NCBI GenBank assembly: GCA_023382135.1
Contig: JAMCQK010000184.1
Span: 1 to 6,093, forward strand
Length of the DNA: 6,093 bases
Direction: 5' to 3'
From: Deinococcus sp.
GTDB taxonomy: Bacteria; Deinococcota; Deinococci; Deinococcales; Thermaceae
Part shown: positions 1 to 4,453 of the stretch, piece after piece
How the letters are laid out: each line of letters starts with the position of its first letter
Position numbering within the stretch: the first letter of the stretch is position 1
The notes under the pieces: generated by a model
Databases searched by the model: none
Told to the model about the DNA's origin: nothing
The model's input: only the letters and a program-made list of their open reading frames with translations
Translations under genes and position numbers: made by a program

Positions 1-1029
1 CAGTGCTGGCCGTCAATGCCTTGGGACTCATCACCCTCAAGAGCGCCGCTCCCAGCCCGGACCTGATGCTGACCCAGCTGGTTGGACTGGCCGTTGGCAT
101 TGGGGGCGCGGTGGTGCTCCAGCTTGCCTCACGGCGGCAGGTGATGGCCGCCAGCTACAGCCTGTTTGCCATCAGCCTTTTTCTGTTGTTAGCGGTGCTG
201 GTCTTTGGGCGCGAGGTGAACGGGGCCAAGGCTTGGTTTGTGCTGGGGCCCTTCCGCTTTCAGCCGAGCGAGCTGGCCAAGATCGCCTTGGTGTTGTCGC
301 TGGCGCGAGTGGCGGCCTCGAGGCCGCTCGTCTCCATCCTCGACTACCTGAAGCCCTTGGCGCTGGCGGCTCCCGCACTGGCGCTGGTGCTGGTTGAGCC
401 GGATTTAGGCGGCGCCATGGTCATGGCCGCCACCGTGTTCGCTATTTTGTTCGTGCGCGGAATGCCCACGCGCCACCTGCTGGCTGGCCTGGCCCTGCTG
501 GCGGTGCTGGTTCCGGTGGTGCTCTGGCCCAACTTAAAGCCCTACCAGCAAGAGCGGGTGCAGCTTGTCTTGAACCCGGAGCAAGACCCGCTCGGCGGCG
601 GCTTCCAGATGATCCAGTCAAAGATCGCCATTGGCTCTGGCGGCCTGTTTGGTAAAGGCTACGGCCAGGGTACCCAGACCCAGCTTGGCTTTGTGCCATT
701 CCGGCATACCGATTTCATTTTCGCGGTCCTGGCGGAAGAATGGGGATTTGTCGGTGCTCTGGGGCTGCTCTTGCTCTACGCCATACTCTTTTTGAGGCTG
801 GTGCGCATGGCGCAGGAGTGTGGGCGCCTGGAAGACCAGTTGGTGCTGGTCGGCATTTTTTTCCATGCTCTCCTTCCAGGTATTAGTCAATATTGGCGTG
901 ACGCTGGGCCTGGCCCCGGTTACCGGGCTGACGCTGCCACTTTTCTCCTACGGGGGTAGCAGCCTGATCATGGTCTACCTGGCGATTGGCCTGGCGATGC
1001 TGGTCCACCGCGACCGCCACCAGATGTAG
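1..1029 (+). CDS. rodA: RodA-type SEDS peptidoglycan glycosyltransferase, 5'-partial, frame broken at a T7 run
   Basis: This is a polytopic membrane protein that polymerises lipid II into glycan strands for cell elongation, working with a class B PBP. The start lies left of the window; the frame is read from base 3. RodA/FtsW hallmarks are present: FQPSELAK, LVEPDLGGA, ERVQLVLNPEQDPLGGGFQM, QSKIAIGSGGLFGKGYGQGT and RHTDFIFAVLAEE. The Asp of HTDF (codon 711-713) matches the conserved SEDS aspartate. The QSKIAIGSGG and GTQTQL stretches fit RodA better than FtsW. The first frame runs to a TAG at 957-959, but after about 863 the family C-terminus (FQVLVNIGVTLGLAPVTG, LPLFSYGGSS) continues in frame +1 and ends at TAG 1027-1029. 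Removing one T from the seven at 856-862 would give a continuous GIFSMLSFQVLVNIG reading. The cause may be a sequencing error, a real mutation or slippage. Family assignment is secure; whether the gene is intact is not. Confidence 0.88.
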
Positions 1030-1060
1030 ACAAGCTCAGAAAAGCTTCAGCCGGGCTGGG

Positions 1061-1077
1061 TATACTGAACCAGGAGG
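1061..1077 (+). promoter_or_regulatory. Possible tatA -10 (TATACT) and ribosome binding site
   Basis: AGGAGG at 1072-1077 lies 6 nt before the tatA ATG and is a strong Shine-Dalgarno sequence. TATACT at 1061-1066 resembles the -10 boxes of the cytochrome genes in this window. No convincing -35 lies 16-18 nt upstream, and transcription from this box would begin at about 1073, inside the RBS. The RBS is therefore well supported and the promoter is doubtful; tatA may be read through from rodA. Confidence 0.4.
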
Positions 1078-1083
1078 CCAACC

Positions 1084-1266
1084 ATGCGATTAGGACCAAC
1101 TGAGCTTATCCTTATTCTCTTGGTGGTGTTGTTGCTCTTCGGGGCAAGGAAGCTGCCCGAGCTTGCCCGAGGGCTGGGACAGTCCGCCAAGGAGTTCCGT
1201 AAAGGCATGTCAGAAGAAGCCAAGGACGCCGAAGCATCCAAAGAAAACAAACAGAACCCCGGATAA
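1084..1266 (+). CDS. tatA: Twin-arginine translocase subunit TatA
   Basis: This 60-residue protein is the pore or membrane-weakening subunit of the Tat pathway, which exports folded proteins across the inner membrane with TatC. It has the standard TatA layout: a short N-terminus with Glu7 in the position of the family's polar residue, one membrane helix (about residues 6-20), the FG hinge (Phe19-Gly20), an amphipathic helix (about 22-42, ARKLPELARGLGQSAKEFRK) and a charged, disordered tail rich in K, E and N. The short tail fits TatA/TatE rather than TatB. The ATG is fixed by AGGAGG 6 nt upstream. It lies 54 nt after the rodA stop and ends 12 nt before a strong terminator hairpin. No tatC is present in the window. 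The family call is secure. Confidence 0.93.
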   Translation: MRLGPTELILILLVVLLLFGARKLPELARGLGQSAKEFRKGMSEEAKDAEASKENKQNPG

Positions 1267-1278
1267 TCAAAAAAAGAT

Positions 1279-1303
1279 AACGCCCCCGATCTGGGGGCGT
1301 TTT
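1279..1303. terminator. Bidirectional intrinsic terminator between tatA and the cytochrome genes
   Basis: The arms AACGCCCCC (1279-1287) and GGGGGCGTT (1293-1301) form a perfect 9-bp stem with loop GATCT. On the + strand the stem ends in TTTT (1300-1303). On the - strand it is followed by TTATC and then a run of seven T, from the A-run at 1269-1275. It lies 12 nt after the tatA stop and 11 nt after the stop of the convergent cytochrome gene, so it can serve both. Confidence 0.9.
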
Positions 1304-1314
1304 GCTACCTTGAG

Positions 1315-1755
1315 CTACTTGAGACCCAGCTTCTTGCGCACTTCCGCCACCTGGGCGGGGGTCAGCTTGGAGGCCCTGAGCGCCTTGACCTCGGCGTCGG
1401 TGAAAGGTTTCTCGCCGGCGGGGAACTTGTTGCCCCACTGAGTGGAAATATAGTTCAGCACCGCAGCAATGTCAGCGTCCTTAAGCGAAGCAAACACAGG
1501 CATTGATCCGTTAAACTTCTGGCCTTTGACCATGATCTCGCCTTGCAGCCCAAACAAGACCACCTTGATGAGATACTGGCGTCCGCCCTTGGCCGTCAAG
1601 ACCTGGGGGATGTGCCCCGCCAAGGGAGGGAACACCCCAGGAATACCCACTCCGCTGGTCTGGTGGCACCCCGCGCAGCTCTGGTAAACCGTGGCGCCCG
1701 GCTGGGCGAACGCACCCGCAAAAAACAACACCGCGATAGCCAAGATTTTTTTCAT
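1315..1755 (-). CDS. Cytochrome c552-like class I c-type cytochrome (copy 1)
   Basis: This 146-residue secreted monohaem cytochrome is very similar to Thermus thermophilus c552, the soluble electron carrier that feeds the terminal oxidase. It has a signal peptide at residues 1-17 (MKKILAIAVLFFAGAFA) with probable cleavage before Gln18, the haem-binding CAGCH motif (Cys27, Cys30, His31), FPPLAGH at about 42-48, YLIKVVLFGLQGEI, and the axial methionine Met85 in NGSMPVF. The C-terminal extension (KPFTDAEVKALRASKLTPAQV and onward, ending KKLGLK) is typical of c552. A GTG at 1758 could extend it by one codon, but AAGGAG at 1767-1762 lies 6 nt from the ATG at 1755 and only 3 nt from the GTG, so ATG is chosen. 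It lies 36 nt downstream of a paralogue and seems to have its own promoter in that gap. Its physiological partner (ba3 or caa3 oxidase, or another) is inferred. Confidence 0.93.
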   Translation of the reverse strand: MKKILAIAVLFFAGAFAQPGATVYQSCAGCHQTSGVGIPGVFPPLAGHIPQVLTAKGGRQYLIKVVLFGLQGEIMVKGQKFNGSMPVFASLKDADIAAVLNYISTQWGNKFPAGEKPFTDAEVKALRASKLTPAQVAEVRKKLGLK

Positions 1756-1761
1756 CACTTA

Positions 1762-1800
1762 CTCCTTTTGTCTGGACCAGTATAACGCCGGCTACTCGAG
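1762..1800 (-). promoter_or_regulatory. Promoter and RBS for cytochrome copy 1
   Basis: Read on the - strand, TATACT (1784-1779) is preceded at a 16-nt spacing by a partial -35, CTGAAG. The expected start of transcription is near 1772, giving a leader of about 17 nt that contains AAGGAG (1767-1762) before the ATG at 1755. The promoter overlaps the last codons of the upstream paralogue, which suggests that copy 1 can be expressed separately. The -35 is weak. Confidence 0.5.
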
Positions 1801-2244
1801 CTTCAGTCTGGACCGCCTGGCGGCTACCTCTTGCGGGGTAAGCTTGGCGATTCGCACCGCGGCAACCTCGGCCGCGGTAATGGGTTTATGATCTTTGGCC
1901 AGAAGCTTGTCGTTTCCCCACGCGGTTAGAACGTGGTTCAGGATGGCGGCAACCTGCTCGTTGCTCAGCTGGCCAAAGGCGGCCATAACGCCGTTGTACT
2001 TTTGGCCTCTTACCTTGATCTCACCCTGGAGTCCGAACAAGAGCACTTGAATTAAGTAGGCCCGGCCCTCTGGCGTGGCAATTACGTTTGGCGCGTGCCC
2101 GGCTAGGGGAGGGAAGGCTCCTGCCCGGCCCTGGCCGTTTTCGCCATGGCAGAAGGAACAGTTCTGTTGGAACAGCACCGCACCTGACTGTGCAAATACG
2201 GGCGGCATCACCAGCAGAAGAGCGGCGAGCAAGCGCGCCTTCAC
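1792..2244 (-). CDS. Cytochrome c552-like class I c-type cytochrome (copy 2)
   Basis: This 150-residue secreted monohaem cytochrome is a paralogue of the adjacent gene. It has a signal peptide at residues 1-18 (initiator-KARLLAALLLVMPPVFA, cleaved before Gln19), the haem motif CSFCH (Cys29, Cys32, His33), FPPLAGH, YLIQVLLFGLQGEI, the axial Met87 in YNGVMAAF, and a c552-type C-terminal tail (KPITAAEV, KLTPQEV). The YNGVM stretch is closer to Thermus c552 than copy 1 is. The open frame continues 14 codons upstream to a TTG at 2286. The GTG at 2244 is preferred because it puts a charged n-region directly before the hydrophobic core, and because TATACT at 2256-2251 is followed by exactly 6 nt before this GTG, as expected of a leaderless message. 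No Shine-Dalgarno is seen. It probably serves respiratory electron transfer in the periplasm; a division of labour with copy 1 is not readable from the sequence. Confidence 0.9.
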   Translation of the reverse strand: MKARLLAALLLVMPPVFAQSGAVLFQQNCSFCHGENGQGRAGAFPPLAGHAPNVIATPEGRAYLIQVLLFGLQGEIKVRGQKYNGVMAAFGQLSNEQVAAILNHVLTAWGNDKLLAKDHKPITAAEVAAVRIAKLTPQEVAARRSRLKLE

Positions 2245-2256
2245 GACTTGAGTATA
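2245..2256 (-). promoter_or_regulatory. -10 box for leaderless transcription of cytochrome copy 2
   Basis: On the - strand TATACT (2256-2251) is followed by CAAGTC and then the GTG start codon. This spacing puts the transcription start on the first base of the codon. Leaderless messages are common in Deinococcota. No good -35 is present at 16-18 nt, so an activator may be needed, or the box may be fortuitous. Confidence 0.5.
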
Positions 2257-2300
2257 GAACTTTCCCGCCAGGGCGGCGTTTAGCAAGGCTTAACCCGGGG

Positions 2301-2345
2301 TTTGAGCCTCAAAGCCTTTCCCCAGGAGATATTGCCGTCAATATC
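2301..2345. promoter_or_regulatory. Two palindromes between the cytochrome genes and ssrA (candidate operators)
   Basis: TTTGAG-C-CTCAAA (2301-2313) and GATATTG-CCGT-CAATATC (2328-2345) are perfect inverted repeats in the 186-nt gap between the divergent cytochrome copy 2 and ssrA. Neither has a T tract, so they look more like protein-binding sites than terminators. The first lies about 60 nt upstream of the proposed cytochrome start, the second about 70 nt upstream of the ssrA -35. The regulator is unknown. Confidence 0.3.
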
Positions 2346-2390
2346 CGGTACCCTGACACCGGCTTCCGATGCATGGATGAGACCGGCCTA

Positions 2391-2419
2391 TCGACGAAGC
2401 ACCCAAGTTTTGGTAGAAT
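2391..2419 (+). promoter_or_regulatory. Extended -10 promoter of ssrA
   Basis: TCGACG (2391-2396, four of six matches to TTGACA) is followed by a 17-nt spacer and TAGAAT (2414-2419). TGG directly before the -10 (2411-2413) gives an extended -10. Transcription would start near 2426, a few bases before the mature tmRNA 5' end at 2431, consistent with RNase P trimming a short leader. Confidence 0.65.
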
Positions 2420-2430
2420 TCAGTTTGCCT

Positions 2431-2778
2431 GGGGGCGACCCTGGCTTCGACGGGAGTCGCTGAAGGTGTGGCAGCGCGCCGAGGTTCCGGTGGCCTCGTA
2501 AACAACCGGAAACGCCTTAACTGGCAAACAGAACTTCGCTCTCGCGGCATAAGTCCGCGACGTTCCCTAGAAGCCCCGCTGGTGGCTCGCTAGGCCGAAC
2601 GACCTAAAACCCGCTAGCCGAAGCAAGGCCCCGTAGCCTAGGCGAAACTTAACGGAGCTGATGGCTGGAAGCCCCTGTCGGCGGGGAAACTTCCAGCGAC
2701 ACTCAATCACCGACTACGCGCGTAGAAGCTCACCAGAGGGACTTTCGGACGCGGGTTCGAATCCCGCCGCCTCCACCA
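2431..2778 (+). ncRNA. ssrA: Transfer-messenger RNA (tmRNA)
   Basis: This 348-nt RNA rescues stalled ribosomes: it is charged with alanine, enters with SmpB, and adds a degradation tag. The acceptor stem pairs GGGGGCG (2431-2437) with CGCCTCC (2768-2774), followed by A and an encoded CCA end (2776-2778). It includes the G3-U pair recognised by alanyl-tRNA synthetase. The 5' D-like segment CTGGCTTCGACGGG and the T-arm GCGGGTTCGAATCCCGC are both present. The tag frame is 2523-2552: GGC AAA CAG AAC TTC GCT CTC GCG GCA TAA, giving GKQNFALAA. This resembles the Deinococcus (GNQNYALAA) and Thermus (ANTNYALAA) tags. The GC-rich hairpins after the tag, including the GCTGGAAG/CTTCCAGC stem near 2663-2698, fit the pseudoknot domains. 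Length and sequence agree with Thermus tmRNA. It is a one-piece, non-permuted form. Confidence 0.97.
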
Positions 2779-2782
2779 GAAA

Positions 2783-2814
2783 AACCCGCCGCTTTAGCGG
2801 CGGGTTCCCTTTTG
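2783..2814. terminator. Bidirectional intrinsic terminator between ssrA and the binding-protein gene
   Basis: AACCCGCCGC (2783-2792) pairs perfectly with GCGGCGGGTT (2797-2806) over a TTTA loop. On the + strand it is followed by CCCTTTT, on the - strand by a run of five T. It starts 4 nt after the tmRNA CCA end. It also lies about 90 nt beyond the stop of the convergent transporter gene and has the better T tract in that direction. Confidence 0.88.
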
Positions 2815-2860
2815 GAGACATTGAAAGCGGACCCATCCTCTGAGCCATAGTTGCATCCGA

Positions 2861-2888
2861 GCTCCCTCTGGCCCTGGAGATACTTAGC
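2861..2888. repeat. Short copy of the repeat that flanks the transport module
   Basis: GCTCCCTCTGGCCC (2861-2874) and TGGAGATACTTAGC (2875-2888) match, base for base, 6009-6022 and 6055-6068. In the right copy the two halves are separated by 32 nt containing a hairpin; here they abut. This copy lies just beyond the stop codon of the binding-protein gene. The two copies are in the same orientation and bracket about 3.1 kb containing the whole transport module. Confidence 0.8.
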
Positions 2889-2898
2889 CGGGCGGCTC

Positions 2899-3876
2899 TC
2901 AGCGTTTCGGTTGCACGTTTGGTGTCAGGTAGTCGTTAGTGAAAAACTCGCCGGCGGGCAGACCGGTGGAAACGCGCTTGGTGTTTTTTAGCAGCGCAAG
3001 GGTGCTATCCCAGCCGGTGGGACTGGAAAAACCCAGGCCATGCGCCCGCGTGTAAGGAGATTGATAAAGAGGAATAGATGCCAGCAGGACCTTCATCCGG
3101 TCTTCGCCCAGGTTTTGCACGTACTTCTTGGCGGCGTTAAAAGCCCGTCTCGGATCCGAAATAGTTTGGGCCATTGCTTCTTGTGAAGCGGAAAGGAAGC
3201 GCCTAACTAAATCCCCGTTCTTCAGCACGGCATCGGTTGTAATCACACCGTTGCCGGCGGAGCGGTTGTAAAGCCCGGCCTTGATTACGTTTAGCTTGTA
3301 GCCCTGAGCGGCCAGCACCACCGGCTCGTTGTTGATGAAGCCCATGGCCACGTCCACCCGGCCCGAGAGGATGGCCTCGGCTTGCGTGAAACCAATCTGC
3401 TCGATCTTTACCTCGCTTTCCTTGAGCCCCGCCGCACGCAACACCGCCTGGAGCGAGGTATAAGAGGTCCCGAAGAGCCCCGGCATGCCGATAGTTTTAC
3501 CTTTGAGATCGCGCACCGACCTGATTCCCTTCTCGGCCCGCGAGAAGAGCGCGTTGGGCACTTGTTGGTACAGAGCCATCACATACTTGAAGGGCGCGGC
3601 CTTGGGGTCTTTGGCCCTGAGGGCAATCACGTCCTCCGCGTCGGCCACCACAAAGTCCAGTTTCCCCTGGGCTAAAAGCGGGTAGAGCTCGCTGGCGAAA
3701 CCGTGTTGGAACTCGGCCTCGAGGCCGTTCTTGGCGTACAACCCTTCCACCGCGCCCAGGTAAAAAGGCGCAAACTGCACATCGGGCAGATACCCGAGCC
3801 CCACGCGTATTTTTTCCGCCTGTGCCTGAGAAAATAGCAAGGCCCAGAAAATCAACAGCAGCCTGACTCGATTCAT
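2899..3876 (-). CDS. ribY: NMT1/THI5-like periplasmic binding protein of a probable riboflavin ABC importer
   Basis: This 325-residue protein has a signal peptide (residues 1-20, ending in QAQA before Glu21) without a lipobox cysteine, so it is probably free in the periplasm. The NMT1/THI5/SsuA-like fold is recognisable from IRVGLGYLPDVQFAPFYLG near the N-terminus, the following VEGLYAKNGLEAEF, FVVADAEDVI, and DLKGKTIGMPG, which form lobe 1 and the start of lobe 2. Members of this family bind HMP-type thiamine precursors, sulfonates, nitrate or flavins. The FMN riboswitch directly upstream favours riboflavin, as in the predicted RibXY systems. AAGGAG (3889-3884) lies 7 nt before the ATG, fixing the start. 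The fused ATPase-permease gene upstream on the same strand is the obvious partner. Substrate assignment is inferred from regulation; a thiamine-precursor binder is the main alternative. Confidence 0.85.
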   Translation of the reverse strand: MNRVRLLLIFWALLFSQAQAEKIRVGLGYLPDVQFAPFYLGAVEGLYAKNGLEAEFQHGFASELYPLLAQGKLDFVVADAEDVIALRAKDPKAAPFKYVMALYQQVPNALFSRAEKGIRSVRDLKGKTIGMPGLFGTSYTSLQAVLRAAGLKESEVKIEQIGFTQAEAILSGRVDVAMGFINNEPVVLAAQGYKLNVIKAGLYNRSAGNGVITTDAVLKNGDLVRRFLSASQEAMAQTISDPRRAFNAAKKYVQNLGEDRMKVLLASIPLYQSPYTRAHGLGFSSPTGWDSTLALLKNTKRVSTGLPAGEFFTNDYLTPNVQPKR

Positions 3877-3910
3877 CTCTATGCTCCTTACCTGAACCGT
3901 GCTTCAACCC

Positions 3911-4023
3911 AAAAGAGACTGGGCACGAACCAGCCTTCTTTTACTGTTTCCACGGACTGCGCAAGGAAAGCCTAAGACGAGTTTCCTATAACCATTACTT
4001 TCGCACGGGCTGGGGGCCCGCAC
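3911..4023 (-). promoter_or_regulatory. Expression platform of the FMN riboswitch (candidate terminator and alternative pairings)
   Basis: Between the aptamer and the RBS three hairpins can form on the - strand. The first is CGGGC/GCCCG (4020-4006). The second is AGGAAA/TTTCCT (3987-3982 with 3969-3964). The third is GGCTGG/CCAGTC (3935-3917) with TCTTTT after it, extendable by AAAGA/TCTTT pairing; it resembles an intrinsic terminator with its T tract partly inside the stem. TCCTT at 3967-3963 can also pair with the AAGGA of the RBS (3889-3885), so control of translation is an alternative. Which one operates cannot be decided by eye. Confidence 0.4.
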
Positions 4024-4026
4024 TGA

Positions 4027-4283
4027 GCTCCTTCTTTCATCCGGACTGTACCGTCGGCCTCAGAATCTCACTGAGTCGGGCCTGGATAGGGTGCAGATTT
4101 CCAGGCTTCGCGGGCTTGCGGGCAGCCTGGTTGTCGGCGAATTCCGGTGATCCTGAAGGTCTGATGCTGGATCAGGCTGGAAGATTCTGGTGCTGAAACA
4201 GCGAGGGATTCCCTGCTCGTTCACCAGGACAACCCAGTGCCTTTTCACCGCCGGTGGGGAGTTGCACCCCGCCCCGAAGGACC
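4027..4283 (-). ncRNA. FMN riboswitch (RFN element) with an expanded variable arm
   Basis: Read on the - strand, the conserved RFN pieces occur in order: CCTTCGGGGCGGGGTG and ACTCCCCACCGGCGGTGA (helix P2 and the conserved junction); AAGCCCGCGAAGCC; a P4 hairpin GCCTGG/CCAGGC (4106-4080); a P5 hairpin CTCAG-TGAGATT-CTGAG (4075-4059); then GCCGACGGTACAGTCCGGAT and GAAAGAAGGAGC. GGTCCTTC (4283-4276) pairs with GAAGGAGC (4034-4027) to close P1 apart from one mismatch. The variable arm (4241-4121, about 121 nt) is closed by GGCA/TGCC and CTGGGTTGTC/GACAACCAG, the latter with one bulged G. Inside it are CTGGTG/CACCAG enclosing an AGC-AGGG hairpin, and a CTGAT/ATCAG hairpin. FMN binding normally lowers expression of the downstream gene, here the binding-protein gene that starts 150 nt further on. 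Confidence 0.95.
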
Positions 4284-4333
4284 TGGGCCTTGCGGCCCGG
4301 TACCAATCTACACGAAACTGACGACGGTGAAAT
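4281..4333 (-). promoter_or_regulatory. Possible promoter and 5' hairpin just before the riboswitch
   Basis: On the - strand TAGATT (4310-4305) has a poor -35, ATTTCA (4333-4328), at a 17-nt spacing. Transcription from it would begin near 4298 and produce a 5' hairpin of GGGCC and GGCCC around a GCAA tetraloop (about 4298-4285), directly followed by riboswitch helix P1. Such a promoter would let the binding-protein gene be expressed apart from the upstream ATPase-permease gene. The support is positional and the -35 is weak. Confidence 0.35.
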
Positions 4334-4453
4334 ACGGTGGGACTGGATGGTAGCGGGGATCATCGAGTCTTCCGAGCTGTCAGACCTCCCCGCATGCGGG
4401 GGGACAAACAGTTTTGCTTGCGTGTGCGGAAGAACACAGGCTGGAGAAAAGAC
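4284..4453. other. Gap between the ATPase-permease stop and the riboswitch
   Basis: No gene is supported in these 170 nt. The gap holds a 14-bp palindrome, CCCCGCATGCGGGG (4388-4401), which could fold into a hairpin but has no T tract on either strand, so it is not a standard terminator. The possible riboswitch promoter lies at its lower-coordinate end. The overlapping open frames on both strands have no recognisable product. Confidence 0.5.

Noticed and set aside
1027..1066. TAGACA (1027-1032) as a -35 for TATACT at 1061
   Set aside because: The spacer would be 28 nt, far from the usual 16-18.
2088..2501. Open frame of 137 codons on the + strand running into ssrA
   Set aside because: It is antisense to the cytochrome gene and crosses the tmRNA promoter and 5' end; the underlying features explain the sequence.
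2745..2778. Separate tRNA gene ending in CCA
   Set aside because: The T-arm and acceptor belong to the tmRNA tRNA-like domain; no anticodon arm is present.
2745..2778. ssrA 3' end as a prophage or island attachment site
   Set aside because: No second copy of the tmRNA 3' end and no integrase are visible within the window; only the unrelated 14-nt repeats bracket the module.
2661..2843. Open frame of 60 codons across the tmRNA 3' end and terminator
   Set aside because: It lies on the tmRNA tRNA-like domain and the terminator, and is not a gene.
4060..4248. Open frame of 62 codons inside the riboswitch (- strand)
   Set aside because: It is wholly explained by the conserved FMN aptamer and has no recognisable protein features.
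4027..4283. TPP riboswitch, suggested by the THI5-like binding protein
   Set aside because: The conserved blocks are those of the FMN aptamer; no TPP-type CTGAGA motif in the right context is seen.
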